Positions 25,592 to 35,960 of a stretch of DNA of 64,000 nt are shown here, piece after piece. The DNA is taken from the NCBI GenBank assembly GCA_958295945.1, contig OY282386.1:1553371-1617370 (forward strand), written 5' to 3'. The position numbers and the translations under genes are program-made. This DNA is from Candidatus Poribacteria bacterium. GTDB lineage: Bacteria; Poribacteria; WGA-4E; WGA-3G. Each line of letters begins with the position of its first letter. Within the stretch, counting starts at the first letter, position 1. Below the pieces are notes generated by a model. The model made no database searches. It saw only the letters and a list, made by a program, of their open reading frames with translations, and was not told the origin of the DNA.

Positions 25592-26497
25592 ATGGCACTG
25601 CAACTCAAACGAGATTATCTCAATCAGAAGGTCCTGGAACGTCTCTCAACTTTACAACTACATGCTCGGTTACCGATGATAGGGAATGTGTCCGGTAAAC
25701 ATCGGAGTCCCATTCGTGGTTCAAGCCTTGAATTCGCAGAGTACCGTAAGTATGTGCCGGGTGATGATACCCGTAGATTGGATTGGCGTGCTTATGCTCG
25801 GAATGATCGCTATTACATCAAAGAATTTGAGGCAGACACAAACCTACGTTTATGTCTAATCGTTGATACCAGCGGATCTATGGGATTCGCATACAATGGT
25901 ATAAGCAAACTTGACTATGCGCGTCGTATCGGTGGTACATTAGCCTATATCGCCGCGCTGCAGGGTGATGCTGTCGGTCTCTACTGTGCAGGTACACAGT
26001 TCCACAAAGAAATCCCACCCAAGCGGAGTGCTACACACCTTAGTTTGGTTCTTGATGAACTCGGTTCTGTAGAACCTTCGGGTGAAACAGGTTTAGTTGA
26101 AGTGCTCCACCAAACCGCTGAACGCATCTCACAACGTGCGTTAATTATCATCATTTCCGATCTCTTCTTTGAGCCTGAAGTGGCAAGAAACTGCTTTGAG
26201 CACCTGCGATTCCGTAAGCACGATGTAGCAGTTTTTCATCTAATGGAGCAGAGCGAACTTGATTTTGAGTTTGATCGTCCCATGCGATTTGTTGATTTAG
26301 AGGGTGGTGAACCCGTATTAGCGGATCCAATTATTATCGGTGATCAGTATCGTCGTGCAATTGAAACGTATATTGAGAGCATGAACGAAGTTATCCGTGA
26401 CACCGAGATTGACTACAATCGTATCTGTATTGACGAAGATTACGGAGACGTATTAGCGAAATTCCTCCTGAGTAGAACTCCGAAAAAACGTGCCTAA
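25592..26497 (+). CDS. DUF58 (vWA-like) domain protein
   Basis: The product has 301 residues and is cytosolic. GSSLEFAEYRKYVPGDDTRR and LDWRAYARNDRYYIKEFEAD are the DUF58 signature. A vWA-type metal site follows in LIVDTSGSMGF (D-x-S-G-S), and IIISDLFFEPE is the later strand. These proteins are partners of MoxR and may deliver the ATPase to its targets. The gene begins 3 nt after moxR; the AGGGG before the moxR stop is its ribosome site. The block then has a 179-bp gap (26498-26676) with imperfect inverted arms (GGCGGTCAGTAGTCGGCTG and CTGACAGCTGAAAGCCGAT) and no gene. Confidence 0.93.
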   Translation: MALQLKRDYLNQKVLERLSTLQLHARLPMIGNVSGKHRSPIRGSSLEFAEYRKYVPGDDTRRLDWRAYARNDRYYIKEFEADTNLRLCLIVDTSGSMGFAYNGISKLDYARRIGGTLAYIAALQGDAVGLYCAGTQFHKEIPPKRSATHLSLVLDELGSVEPSGETGLVEVLHQTAERISQRALIIIISDLFFEPEVARNCFEHLRFRKHDVAVFHLMEQSELDFEFDRPMRFVDLEGGEPVLADPIIIGDQYRRAIETYIESMNEVIRDTEIDYNRICIDEDYGDVLAKFLLSRTPKKRA

Positions 26498-26676
26498 ATG
26501 GCTGTTGGCGGTCAGTAGTCGGCTGTCTTAAAGTAGATAAACCTAGTCAATAAAAAAGATAATACCCAAAAAGATAAATACACTTAATTTACTAATACGG
26601 CACATCAAATAAATACTAACTGTATGCCGAATAAACTGAAAACTGACAGCTGAAAGCCGATTGCTGAGAGCAAATT

Positions 26677-28689
26677 ATGAATTTTTTGCAACCTTTAATG
26701 CTTATAGCACTCCCACTGATGTTATTACCGGTCATCATTCACCTAATCAATCAACAACGGCACCGAACTATGCCGTGGGCAGCGATGATGTTTCTGATGA
26801 CTGCGAAACGCATGAGCAGAGGTATGGCACGCATTCGTCACATTCTTATATTACTCATGCGCACCCTTGCTATCGCTGCTTTAATATTTGCCATTAGCCG
26901 CCCCTTATCTGGCGGATGGTTAGGAAGTATTGGTTTAGCTAAACCCGATGTAACTATGGTTCTGCTTGACCGATCCGCAAGTATGGAAGCACAAGACCTG
27001 CAGGCTGGTGAATCTAAAAGATCTACTGGACTAAAAAGACTGGCACAATTGCTGGAACAAGGAGATTACGGAACACACTTGATTTTGATTGACGGTGCCA
27101 CAGGACAACTGCATGAAGTAGATTCACCGAAGGCACTGTTAAGTTTGCCAATGACTGAAGCGACTGCAACCAGTTCCAATATACCGGGTATGTATGAAAC
27201 TGCTCTGACCTATCTTAAGACAAACAATTCTGGACGCGCAGACGTATGGCTCTGTTCAGATTTGCAAGAAAGTGATTGGACTGTTGAAAGCGGACGTTGG
27301 GATGCATTGCGTGAAGAATTTGCCTTATTAGATGGTGTGCATCATTTCCTGCTTGCCTATGCAACGCCACCTTCAGATAACTTATCTGTTCGAGTAAAAA
27401 ACGTACTGCGGTGGCAACGCGGTAACGAAGCAGAACTGATTCTTGATGTGATGGTTCGTGCTGAAGGCAACACTGCTGCAATACGACAAGTCCCGATTGA
27501 GTTTGAAGTCAACAACATTCGTTCTGTGGTGGAAGTTGAACTTGATGTGCGTGGTGCATCTTTAAAAGGACATCGTATTCCAATTGACGGGGAACTTACC
27601 TCAGGATGGGGGTCTGTTGGGTTACCGGGAGATGCCAACCCGTTGGACAACCGATTTTACTTCGTATTTTCTGAACCCCCGGTACGCAAATCGGTTATTG
27701 TCAGCGATGATGCAAGCATTGGTGAATCATTCCGACGCGCCCTTGATATACCACCAGATTCTCGACTTCAACATCAAGCAGATGTAGTGTCTGTGAACCG
27801 TGTTGGAGAAATCGACTGGGAAAATACAGGGTTATTGATCTGGCAGGCTGCTTTGCCTAACGGGTTAGCGGCAGAACAGATTCAGAATTTTGTCAACAGT
27901 GGACGGGTCGTTATTTTCTTCCCACCGAGTCAGCAGAATGCGGGTGACAACATGTATGATACCCGTTGGAGTGACTGGCAGAATCCGAGTGATGGTCAAC
28001 TTTTCAATGTCTCATGGTGGCGTAGCGATGCAGATTTATTGGCACGTGCAGAAAGTGGTGATTCCCTGCCACTGAACGAACTCCGCACCTATCGTTATCG
28101 TTCCCTTGAGAGTAGCGGAACAACGTTAGCAAGGTATGGTGCTGATATTCCACTATTAACCCGTATAAATACTGATCGTGGTGGTGCATATTTTTGTAGC
28201 ACGCTACCGACGGCACAATACTCTTCCCTTGAACGTGATGGTGTGGTGTTTTATGTCATGCTGCAACGTGCGTTAGCTGAAGGGTGTCGTGCATTGGCTG
28301 AGGCATCTCAACGGGATGCTGCACCTGATGCTCTGACTGATCGGGAACAGTGGAAAGCAGTCGCTCCCGAAGGCGATACAGTTTCTGTATCACAACGTGG
28401 TATGCATGCAGGTGTCTACCGAGATGAGACATATTGGGTAGCGGTGAATCGTAGTGAAACTGAAGATACTGCTAAAGCTGCCGGAGTAGAGGCTGTTGAC
28501 GCGCTGTTTAATGGCATATCATATCGGAGAATAGATGTAGAGGTGGGGGATACCTCCTCCTTAGCGAATGAACTCTGGCGTATCTTCCTCATCGCGATGC
28601 TGGTGGCACTGATTGTGGAAGCGGTTTTGAGTTTGCCGAGTAAGCGGGTTGAGAGTGAGCCGATTGGTGATTTTGCGGCTGCGGATTGA
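26677..28689 (+). CDS. BatA-like membrane protein with vWA domain
   Basis: The product has 670 residues. The N-terminal BatA/aerotolerance-type region is clear: FLQPLMLIALPLMLLPVIIH, INQQRHRTMPWAAMMFL, and a second helix (LILLMRTLAIAALIFAISRP). A vWA domain follows with the metal motif VLLDRSASMEAQ and ADVWLCSDLQESDW. The middle part looks like beta-sandwich domains and a glutamine amidotransferase-like segment (LLIWQAALPNGLAAEQIQNF), and a final helix (LWRIFLIAMLVALIVEAVLS) anchors the C-terminus. It is a likely substrate or partner of the MoxR/DUF58 pair. The next gene, a STAND NTPase, starts 27 nt on. Confidence 0.88.
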   Translation: MNFLQPLMLIALPLMLLPVIIHLINQQRHRTMPWAAMMFLMTAKRMSRGMARIRHILILLMRTLAIAALIFAISRPLSGGWLGSIGLAKPDVTMVLLDRSASMEAQDLQAGESKRSTGLKRLAQLLEQGDYGTHLILIDGATGQLHEVDSPKALLSLPMTEATATSSNIPGMYETALTYLKTNNSGRADVWLCSDLQESDWTVESGRWDALREEFALLDGVHHFLLAYATPPSDNLSVRVKNVLRWQRGNEAELILDVMVRAEGNTAAIRQVPIEFEVNNIRSVVEVELDVRGASLKGHRIPIDGELTSGWGSVGLPGDANPLDNRFYFVFSEPPVRKSVIVSDDASIGESFRRALDIPPDSRLQHQADVVSVNRVGEIDWENTGLLIWQAALPNGLAAEQIQNFVNSGRVVIFFPPSQQNAGDNMYDTRWSDWQNPSDGQLFNVSWWRSDADLLARAESGDSLPLNELRTYRYRSLESSGTTLARYGADIPLLTRINTDRGGAYFCSTLPTAQYSSLERDGVVFYVMLQRALAEGCRALAEASQRDAAPDALTDREQWKAVAPEGDTVSVSQRGMHAGVYRDETYWVAVNRSETEDTAKAAGVEAVDALFNGISYRRIDVEVGDTSSLANELWRIFLIAMLVALIVEAVLSLPSKRVESEPIGDFAAAD

Positions 28690-28716
28690 AGAATAGACAT
28701 ATATTAGGAGGATAAA

Positions 28717-31700
28717 ATGAGTATTGAAACCATTTTTTCCGTAAAAAATGAACATCTTAGTCGACTTGATCAAAAGACATCAGTAGAATTTTTTCAGAAG
28801 CTGCTTTGGGCAGAAGCTCGAAGACTTGGAGTGAAAATTAGCAAGATTAATGTTTCCAATTGGGTTAATGTCCCTGACGGTGGCGTTGATGCTAATGTAA
28901 ATGATGCACAAATAGCAGTGGGACAAGGGGTAATTAAACAAGGCAAAACAAGCTATCAAATTAAATCTGGAGACACGTTTGAACCGTGGCAAGAGGCAGT
29001 TATCAGGAAAGAACTTTTTAGAAATAAAACACCTGAACAGCAGAATCTTGGTGAAAGTGTTAGAGCGTGCCTTGATGAAAACGGTACTTATATTTTAGTT
29101 TGCACTGGCATTGATCCTACAGAACTCCAACGAGAAAAGGCACGTTCTCATATTGAAGATTACTTTAAACTATGTGATTGTCCAAAGCCCAAAGTTGAGG
29201 TGTTCACTCAGAGCAACCTGAAGGGTTTTCTTGAGGTGTTTCCATCATTAGCATTGTTGGTTAATGGAAATGCCAGGGCTACTTTTCAAACGCATCAGAG
29301 TTGGTCTGAAGATGCAACTATGCGGCTGCCATTTGTTTCAGGTGAAGCACAGAAAGATCAGATTTTAGAAATCCAAGATGAATTAAGACAAAACAACGAT
29401 ACAGTGCACCTACGCGTATTAGGTGAACCTGGCATCGGAAAAACTAAACTTGTCTTAGAAGCAACGAAAGTTGATGATTTATCTTCACATGTTGTTTACT
29501 GTATCGCTGCTCAATTTCGGGACAGTATCTTGATGAATGAAATTCTCAGAGATGATAATGGTTTTTCTGCCATTTTAATTATAGATGAATGTAACCAAGA
29601 CAGTAGATCATATATCTGGAATAAACTAAAACATCGCGGTTCAAGGATTAAATTGATCACTATCTATAATGATTATGAGGAAAAATCTGGAGATATTAAC
29701 TACTATGATGCCCCACCGCTGGACAACGAACAAATTAGTAGCATTATTCAGAATTATATAAATATATCCAATGCTGAAGCGAGCAGATGGTCTGAACTCT
29801 GTAGTGGTTCTCCAAGAGTTGCACATGTCATCGGTGAAAATTTAGTAAATCATCCAGAAGATTTGCTTAAACCTCCCGGAACAGTTGATATCTGGGAACG
29901 TTATATTGTTGCGGGTGATGATCCAAATAGCGAACAGACAGAACAACACAGATTGCTACTTCAATATCTTGCACTTTTTAAGCGGTTCGGATATGAGCGA
30001 TCCGTAGCTTCGGAGGCAGAAGAAATTGAGAAAAAAGTTAAGGAAGCCGACAATCGAATTACTTCGGACAAATTTAAATCAATAATCCACCGACTCAGGG
30101 AGCGGAAAATTCTTCAAGGTGAGTTTACGCTCTACATTACTCCAAAAGCACTTCATATTAAACTATGGACACAGTGGTGGGAAATTCATCGTACGACATT
30201 CAACCTTGAAGGATTCATTCAGAATATAAAACCAGAATTAGTTGAGTGTTTCTATGATATGTTTGTCTATGCAGCAGAATCAGAAGTGACATCAGAAGTA
30301 GTCAAGGAACTTCTTGGACCAAATGGTCCTTTCCGGGATAATGAAAATCTGAAAACAAGGTTGGGTAGTCGTTTTTTTCTTGCACTGACTGAAGCAGATC
30401 CAGATTCTGCTTTAAGATGTTTGATACGAACGATAGGCACTTGGGATAAAGACAACCTTTTGGAATTTACAAAGGGTCGGAGGAACGTGGTATGGGCACT
30501 TGAAAAGATTGCTATATGGCAAAAGTTGTTCCCCGATGCAGCAAGATTGCTCCTTGCACTCGGCGAAGCGGAAAATGAAAGAATTGCAAACAATGCAAGC
30601 GGAGTGTTTGCTGAACTTTTCTCATTAGGACCGGGCGCAGTAGCCCCTACAGAAGCATCGCCTATAGAACGTTTACCTGTCTTGAAAGAAGCATTTGAAT
30701 CGGGATCAAAAGAACGACGAAAGCTGGCATTGAACGCCTGCAATAAAGGTTTGCAGGCGGATCATTTTTCACGGATTTCTGGTGCAGAAAATCAAGGACT
30801 ACGTGGAACACCTAAACTCTGGAATCCCAAAACATACGATGAGTGGTGGGATGCCTACCGTCAAATTTGGCAACTCTTATTTCAACAATTAGAGTATTTG
30901 CCTGAAGATGAACGTGAAGAAGCTGTAGAAATAATGCTTGGACGGGCAGGAGCGATTGCTAGGATTCGCAAATTAAGTGATATGGTTGTGGACACAGTCA
31001 GAAGAATTACTGAAAACAGATATGCAAACGAAAAACAGATTATTGAGACAATAAGCCAAATTTTGTTTCATGATGATTCTTATGTGGACAATAAAGGTCT
31101 ACCACCCGAAATTAGACAGAGTTTTGAAAAAATTCGAGACGAATTAATTGGATCTGATTTCCACTCGCTTATGCAACGGTATGTTGGGTTAGATCTTCTT
31201 GAAGACGAACTTATAGAACATAGGGATGGCGTTAATCCTACTCAACCTTATCTTGAAGAACTCGTTGAGCAATCTATAGAAAATCCTAGACTATTGGAAT
31301 CAGAATTATCATGGCTCGTGACTACCGAAGCAAAGAATGGAAATAGGTTTGGGTTTTCACTCGGGCAGAGAGATGAGTCCCTTTCGCTTTTACCAACGCT
31401 TCTTAATGCTCAACGAGACGCGGGAGACAACACAAGCCCTTATTTCCTAGGTGGTTATTTTCATGCTATCTTTGAAAAGGACTTGGCACAATGGGAACAA
31501 CAACTTGACGCACTCTGTGCGGATACTACGCTTAACACAATAGTTCCATCACTCACACATTACTCGGGTCTAACCGATCAAGCAGGATATAGAATTCTCA
31601 AATTGGCAGAGAACGGTATTATTAATATTGATGAATTTGAAATATTCAAATACAAGAACTCGCTTATCAGTCTATCCAAGAGTGCATTTCAATCTTGGAT

Positions 31701-32535
31701 AGAATTTCTTTTGATTAATACCGATAAGTCAGCTATAGACATTGCACTAAACCTATTCTATAATTACTATATACTACGAAAATCAGACTACACGTTACCA
31801 TACGATTTTACGTTCCGTCTCCTTTCACATCCAGAACTGTTTAAAGAATCTGATGATTCTCGGTATGATACAATGACTGATTTCTATTGGACAGAAACAG
31901 CAAAAGTTTTCTTATCACTACATCCACGCAAGGCTTTAGAGATAGTCCAACTCATGTTAGTTTCCTTTGGAAGCGATAAAACGATTTTTGATTCTTTCTC
32001 ACAAAGTTGCTCTTTTCTTACTGAAGCGACCAAAAAACACCCCGCGGAGGTTTGGGAGTACGTTAGTAAATACTTGGGCAGTAAAGATAATTTTTCAAGA
32101 ACTTTATCCATAGGAAACTGGCTTAGAGAAACTGACCTTTCAGAATCAGAAAAAGAAAAAGGGGCATTAACCTTAATCCCTCGCGAAAATATCTGGGAAT
32201 GGGTTGATAGAGACGTGGAAAATCGCGCATGGTATCTTGCCAGCGAATTTGTTCCCAAAACCCTTTTGTTAGAAGAATGGCAAGATTCGTTAGCACGCGA
32301 TCTTCTTGTAAGATATGGAGATCGAGAAGACGTTAGAAGTACATTGATATCAAATTATTCAACAGAAAGTTTCTGGGGACCTGCTAGTTTACACTATGAT
32401 GAGAAACTAGAAAAATTAATTGACATTCAGAATATTGACAGAAACAACAATGTGAATCGTTGGATTAACGAATTTTTAACCTTTCTTGAAGAGCAAATTG
32501 AACATTCAAAGATCCGCGAAGAAAGAATGTCTTAA
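28717..32535 (+). CDS. Avs-like STAND NTPase with N-terminal nuclease-like domain
   Basis: The product has 1272 residues and a strong ribosome site (AGGAGG, 28706-28711). The first 110 residues contain NVPDGGVDANVND (Asp58) and SYQIKSGDTFEPW (Q81-I-K83), the D-x(n)-Q/E-x-K pattern of Mrr/Cap4-type nucleases. Walker A is LGEPGIGKT at about 235-243 and Walker B is ILIIDEC at about 286-292. From 400 onwards the protein is helical and repeat-like with no recognised domain, as in the sensor part of antiviral STAND (Avs) proteins. That architecture suggests a prokaryotic immune sensor in which target binding triggers DNA cleavage. It lies between two vWA-type genes of the MoxR cluster, has no link to them in function that I can see, and by eye is more AT-rich. 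I am confident of the ATPase and less so of the nuclease. Confidence 0.7.
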   Translation: MSIETIFSVKNEHLSRLDQKTSVEFFQKLLWAEARRLGVKISKINVSNWVNVPDGGVDANVNDAQIAVGQGVIKQGKTSYQIKSGDTFEPWQEAVIRKELFRNKTPEQQNLGESVRACLDENGTYILVCTGIDPTELQREKARSHIEDYFKLCDCPKPKVEVFTQSNLKGFLEVFPSLALLVNGNARATFQTHQSWSEDATMRLPFVSGEAQKDQILEIQDELRQNNDTVHLRVLGEPGIGKTKLVLEATKVDDLSSHVVYCIAAQFRDSILMNEILRDDNGFSAILIIDECNQDSRSYIWNKLKHRGSRIKLITIYNDYEEKSGDINYYDAPPLDNEQISSIIQNYINISNAEASRWSELCSGSPRVAHVIGENLVNHPEDLLKPPGTVDIWERYIVAGDDPNSEQTEQHRLLLQYLALFKRFGYERSVASEAEEIEKKVKEADNRITSDKFKSIIHRLRERKILQGEFTLYITPKALHIKLWTQWWEIHRTTFNLEGFIQNIKPELVECFYDMFVYAAESEVTSEVVKELLGPNGPFRDNENLKTRLGSRFFLALTEADPDSALRCLIRTIGTWDKDNLLEFTKGRRNVVWALEKIAIWQKLFPDAARLLLALGEAENERIANNASGVFAELFSLGPGAVAPTEASPIERLPVLKEAFESGSKERRKLALNACNKGLQADHFSRISGAENQGLRGTPKLWNPKTYDEWWDAYRQIWQLLFQQLEYLPEDEREEAVEIMLGRAGAIARIRKLSDMVVDTVRRITENRYANEKQIIETISQILFHDDSYVDNKGLPPEIRQSFEKIRDELIGSDFHSLMQRYVGLDLLEDELIEHRDGVNPTQPYLEELVEQSIENPRLLESELSWLVTTEAKNGNRFGFSLGQRDESLSLLPTLLNAQRDAGDNTSPYFLGGYFHAIFEKDLAQWEQQLDALCADTTLNTIVPSLTHYSGLTDQAGYRILKLAENGIINIDEFEIFKYKNSLISLSKSAFQSWIEFLLINTDKSAIDIALNLFYNYYILRKSDYTLPYDFTFRLLSHPELFKESDDSRYDTMTDFYWTETAKVFLSLHPRKALEIVQLMLVSFGSDKTIFDSFSQSCSFLTEATKKHPAEVWEYVSKYLGSKDNFSRTLSIGNWLRETDLSESEKEKGALTLIPRENIWEWVDRDVENRAWYLASEFVPKTLLLEEWQDSLARDLLVRYGDREDVRSTLISNYSTESFWGPASLHYDEKLEKLIDIQNIDRNNNVNRWINEFLTFLEEQIEHSKIREERMS

Positions 32536-32559
32536 CACATTCGGAGACACAAAGAAAAC

Positions 32560-34767
32560 ATGCAAGACACACAAGGACACCTTGAATTCTTTTCCAACAG
32601 TTCTGTTATAACTTTGGGAGTCATTATTATCATTGTAACCGCTGCATTGTGCTGGTATGCATGGCATCGCAGTGGATATCGCAAACGTATCGGGTGGCTT
32701 GAACTACTCCGGTTCGTCCTCGTCTGCCTTGTGATTCTCACCCTCAATCAACCCGAATGGTTAGAATCACAACCACCAGAACTACGATCTACGCTTGCTG
32801 TACTTTGGGATAAATCTAATAGCATGAAAACCGAGGACATTCTTGTAGACCCGGACACCACCGTTGAACGAAAAAGTCGTGCAGAAACGATACAACCACT
32901 AATGTCTGAAGAGGCATGGAAATCTGCAGATGATACGGAACTAAATGTTGTATTTGAATCGTTCTCATCACGCTTAGCCCCCGCAGAAGAAGGAACAGAT
33001 ATTAACGCAGGACTGACACACATTCTGGAAAATCACAATAATCTGCGTGGTGTAGTGCTGCTCTCGGATGGCGATTGGAATGTTGGGGATTCACCTGAGA
33101 AAGCTGCAACTCGGTTCCACATGAAAGAGGTTCCCGTTTTCACCGTAGGTGTCGGCAGTGAAGTGCCATTACCCGATCTTGAGTTAGTTAGTATGGACGC
33201 GCCAACTTACGGGGTAACAAAGAAACAACTCCGCATTCCGTTTGTCGTTCGCAACACTTTAGGCCAAGACAGAGACGTGAATCTCACATTGAGCATCAAT
33301 GGGGAAGCCACGACTACTAAAACCATTACAGTTCCTGCTATGGGACAAGCACAAGATAATATGGCTTGGACACCACAAGATACAGGTGAATATGACATAT
33401 CCTTGCGAATTGCGAAAGATATTCAGGAGTTGATCCCAGAAAATAATGAACTTTCTGCTCCCATATCTATTCGCAAGGAACAGTTGAAAATCCTTGTCAT
33501 AGATTCTTTTCCGCGTTGGGAGTATCGTTATCTACGGAACGCTCTTGAACGCGATGCGGGTGTTGATGTAACGTGCCTGTTATTTCATCCTAAATTGCCA
33601 CAGGTTGGTGGAGGACGTGCTTATATCAAGCGGTTTCCTGATGCCAGAGAACTCAGCAAATTTGACGTAGTGTTTCTTGGAGATGTAGGTATTGCTCCGG
33701 ATCAGTTGACGACTGAACAAGCACAGGATTTACGACAACTTGTCAGTGCACAAGCATCGGGTATCGTCTTTTTACCCGGACGCACGGGGGCACATGAATC
33801 ATTAACTACCGGTCCGCTTGCCGATCTATATCCTGTCGTTTTAGACCCAGTCACACCGAACGGTGTCGGCTCAAGTGTCCAAGGATATTTCGCTCTCACC
33901 GAACCCGGGCAACGAAGTTTGTTGACGCGTCTCGGAGATACCGATATTGGAAATAGTGATGTGTGGCGCACGTTACCGGGTTTCTTCTGGTATGCTGGCA
34001 TAAGACGTGCGAAAGCAGGAACAGAAGTATTGGCTGTACACGATCAAGCTTCCACAGTGTCTGGACGTGTGCCACTCATCGTTACGAAAACGTATGGCAC
34101 AGGTAAAGTGCTGTTCATGGGAACGGACAGTGCATGGCGTTGGCGGCATGGTGTTGAAGACAAATACCACTACCGTTTCTGGAGTCAAGTGGCACGTTGG
34201 ATGGCATATCGACGACAGATGGCGCAGAGTGAATTGATACGAATGTTTTACTCTCCTGACCGACCTCATGTTGATGATGTTCTTACCTTAAACGCAAATG
34301 TAATTGACAACTTCGGTGGACCACTGGAAAGAGGGACAGTCGTGGTGCAAGCAATTGCTCCTTCTGGTAAAACAGAGACAATCCGACTGCAACCGGGTGT
34401 AGAAGATGCGTTAGGATTGTTCATCGGCACTTTTACTCCGAAAGAAGCAGGGATCTATCGTCTTGTAGCGACCAGTAGTGAAACAGGGGCATCCGTTCAA
34501 ACTGAGCTTTCCGTGCAAGGCTTAAATCGGGAACAACAAGGACGACTGGCACGGTTTGATGTCTTAGAAGAAATCGCAAATATCACTGGAGGAAAATTAG
34601 TTTCAGTTTCTGAGGTAGGGACATTACAAGAACATCTCGCTGCCCTACCAGAACCCGAACCGATTGTTAAACGGACGCGTATCTGGGCAAATCCGTATTG
34701 GGGTGGTTTACTGATCTTGCTGCTTGGATTATTCTGGGTTGCACGTAAAATGGCAGGTACGATATGA
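32560..34767 (+). CDS. Membrane vWA/GATase-like protein of the MoxR cluster
   Basis: The product has 735 residues. Two N-terminal helices (VITLGVIIIIVTAALCWYAW and LELLRFVLVCLVILTL) are followed by a vWA-like domain with LAVLWDKSNSMKTED and GVVLLSDGDWNVGDSP. Then come a beta domain (PDLELVSMDAPTYGVTKKQL), a class I glutamine amidotransferase-like region (LKILVIDSFPRWEYRYLRNA; VVFLGDVG; GIVFLPG), and a C-terminal helix (YWGGLLILLLGLFWVARKM). Such proteins accompany BatA-like genes in MoxR clusters and are probably envelope proteins. It lies just after the STAND gene and before the HsdR-N-like gene. Confidence 0.83.
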   Translation: MQDTQGHLEFFSNSSVITLGVIIIIVTAALCWYAWHRSGYRKRIGWLELLRFVLVCLVILTLNQPEWLESQPPELRSTLAVLWDKSNSMKTEDILVDPDTTVERKSRAETIQPLMSEEAWKSADDTELNVVFESFSSRLAPAEEGTDINAGLTHILENHNNLRGVVLLSDGDWNVGDSPEKAATRFHMKEVPVFTVGVGSEVPLPDLELVSMDAPTYGVTKKQLRIPFVVRNTLGQDRDVNLTLSINGEATTTKTITVPAMGQAQDNMAWTPQDTGEYDISLRIAKDIQELIPENNELSAPISIRKEQLKILVIDSFPRWEYRYLRNALERDAGVDVTCLLFHPKLPQVGGGRAYIKRFPDARELSKFDVVFLGDVGIAPDQLTTEQAQDLRQLVSAQASGIVFLPGRTGAHESLTTGPLADLYPVVLDPVTPNGVGSSVQGYFALTEPGQRSLLTRLGDTDIGNSDVWRTLPGFFWYAGIRRAKAGTEVLAVHDQASTVSGRVPLIVTKTYGTGKVLFMGTDSAWRWRHGVEDKYHYRFWSQVARWMAYRRQMAQSELIRMFYSPDRPHVDDVLTLNANVIDNFGGPLERGTVVVQAIAPSGKTETIRLQPGVEDALGLFIGTFTPKEAGIYRLVATSSETGASVQTELSVQGLNREQQGRLARFDVLEEIANITGGKLVSVSEVGTLQEHLAALPEPEPIVKRTRIWANPYWGGLLILLLGLFWVARKMAGTI

Positions 34768-34941
34768 TACTCCGCTTCTACTGAATTGTTCCTCTTTGTT
34801 TGATCTTCTCATGGAAATTTCTCATAATAACTGTTATCATACTGACAATTGAACAAAACACACCACGGGAAGAGGCTACCGTTTAACTTTGAATCATTTT
34901 AATCAAAAACAATTTAGATTTATTGGAGATATAAAACGTTA

Positions 34942-35931
34942 ATGACACTTGTAGAAGATATTGATGATATACGTAATAATTTAGAAAAAAACGCATATAA
35001 AGATGAGGCTGCTGTTACCAATAGTATTGTAAATAGGTTGCTTCATGCGTTGAAATGGCCTACGTTCAATCCTAAAATTATCATCCATGAATATTCAGTA
35101 GAGAATCGGAGAGTTGACTTGGCACTTTGTCATCCACCAGAAAATCCCATCATTTTTATTGAAGTTAAGCAGGTTGGAAACATTCAAGGAGCAGAGAAGC
35201 AGCTGTTTGAATATGCTTTTATTGAAGGGGTTCCTATTGTTGTTCTTACTGATGGACAGAAATGGCGTTTTTTTCACCCCGCAGGTACCGGGAATTATAA
35301 AGACCGTCTGGTTCACGAATTGGATCTTATCAGTGGAAAAAGTGATGAAATTTCCGAACGTCTAAACAGATACCTAAATTATGAAAATGTAAAGACAGAA
35401 GAGGTGGTGCAAGTTATTGCTGAAGACTATCAGAATATCGTCTATGAAAGACTGATCCAAAAAGGATTACCAAAGGCATGGAACCTTTTAATAAGAGAAC
35501 ATGATGAATTTCTACTAGAAATAATTGTAGAAAAGACAATAGAAATTTGTGGTAAGCGTCCTACTCCAGAGCACGTGATAACATTTCTGCAAAACCTATC
35601 GCAGCTACCAGTAGAGCAAAAACCTACCCCAAATGTGGATGTTGTTGATAAGCAACCAAGGCACACCTATGAATATGCTGGAGAGCATTTAACAGGAAAG
35701 TTGGCAAGACCTCTTATTATAGAATTATTTGGAGATAAAGGTAAAATAAAAAAGCAGGATATTATAAAGGTAGTAACTCAAACTCATAGAGATCGCGGAG
35801 GATTGGACGCAAATGCTGCAATTGATCAACTTTTCAATAGTGCATTGCAAGGTCTTGAAAAACAAAGTTCTGCGAAAAATATTGAGAAAGGATCAGGTAT
35901 TTGGGAAGTGTACAAAGATCCGAAGAAATAA
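34942..35931 (+). CDS. HsdR-N-like PD-(D/E)XK protein
   Basis: The product has 329 residues. The N-terminal 150 residues match the type I restriction HsdR-N fold: EAAVTNSIVNRLLHALKWP, then NRRVDLALCHPPENPIIFIE (Asp59, Glu74) and VKQVG (Lys76), then GVPIVVLTDGQKWRFF. The second half, PRHTYEYAGEHLTGKLARPL and onwards, looks like a small winged-helix region. No helicase, methyltransferase or specificity gene is adjacent. It lies 29 bp before the DarT-macro fusion gene on the same strand, so the two are probably co-transcribed. Whether it acts as a nuclease or as a structural partner is not known. Confidence 0.65.
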   Translation: MTLVEDIDDIRNNLEKNAYKDEAAVTNSIVNRLLHALKWPTFNPKIIIHEYSVENRRVDLALCHPPENPIIFIEVKQVGNIQGAEKQLFEYAFIEGVPIVVLTDGQKWRFFHPAGTGNYKDRLVHELDLISGKSDEISERLNRYLNYENVKTEEVVQVIAEDYQNIVYERLIQKGLPKAWNLLIREHDEFLLEIIVEKTIEICGKRPTPEHVITFLQNLSQLPVEQKPTPNVDVVDKQPRHTYEYAGEHLTGKLARPLIIELFGDKGKIKKQDIIKVVTQTHRDRGGLDANAAIDQLFNSALQGLEKQSSAKNIEKGSGIWEVYKDPKK

Positions 35932-35960
35932 AATAAATATTTCTGACAATAGGTAAAACC

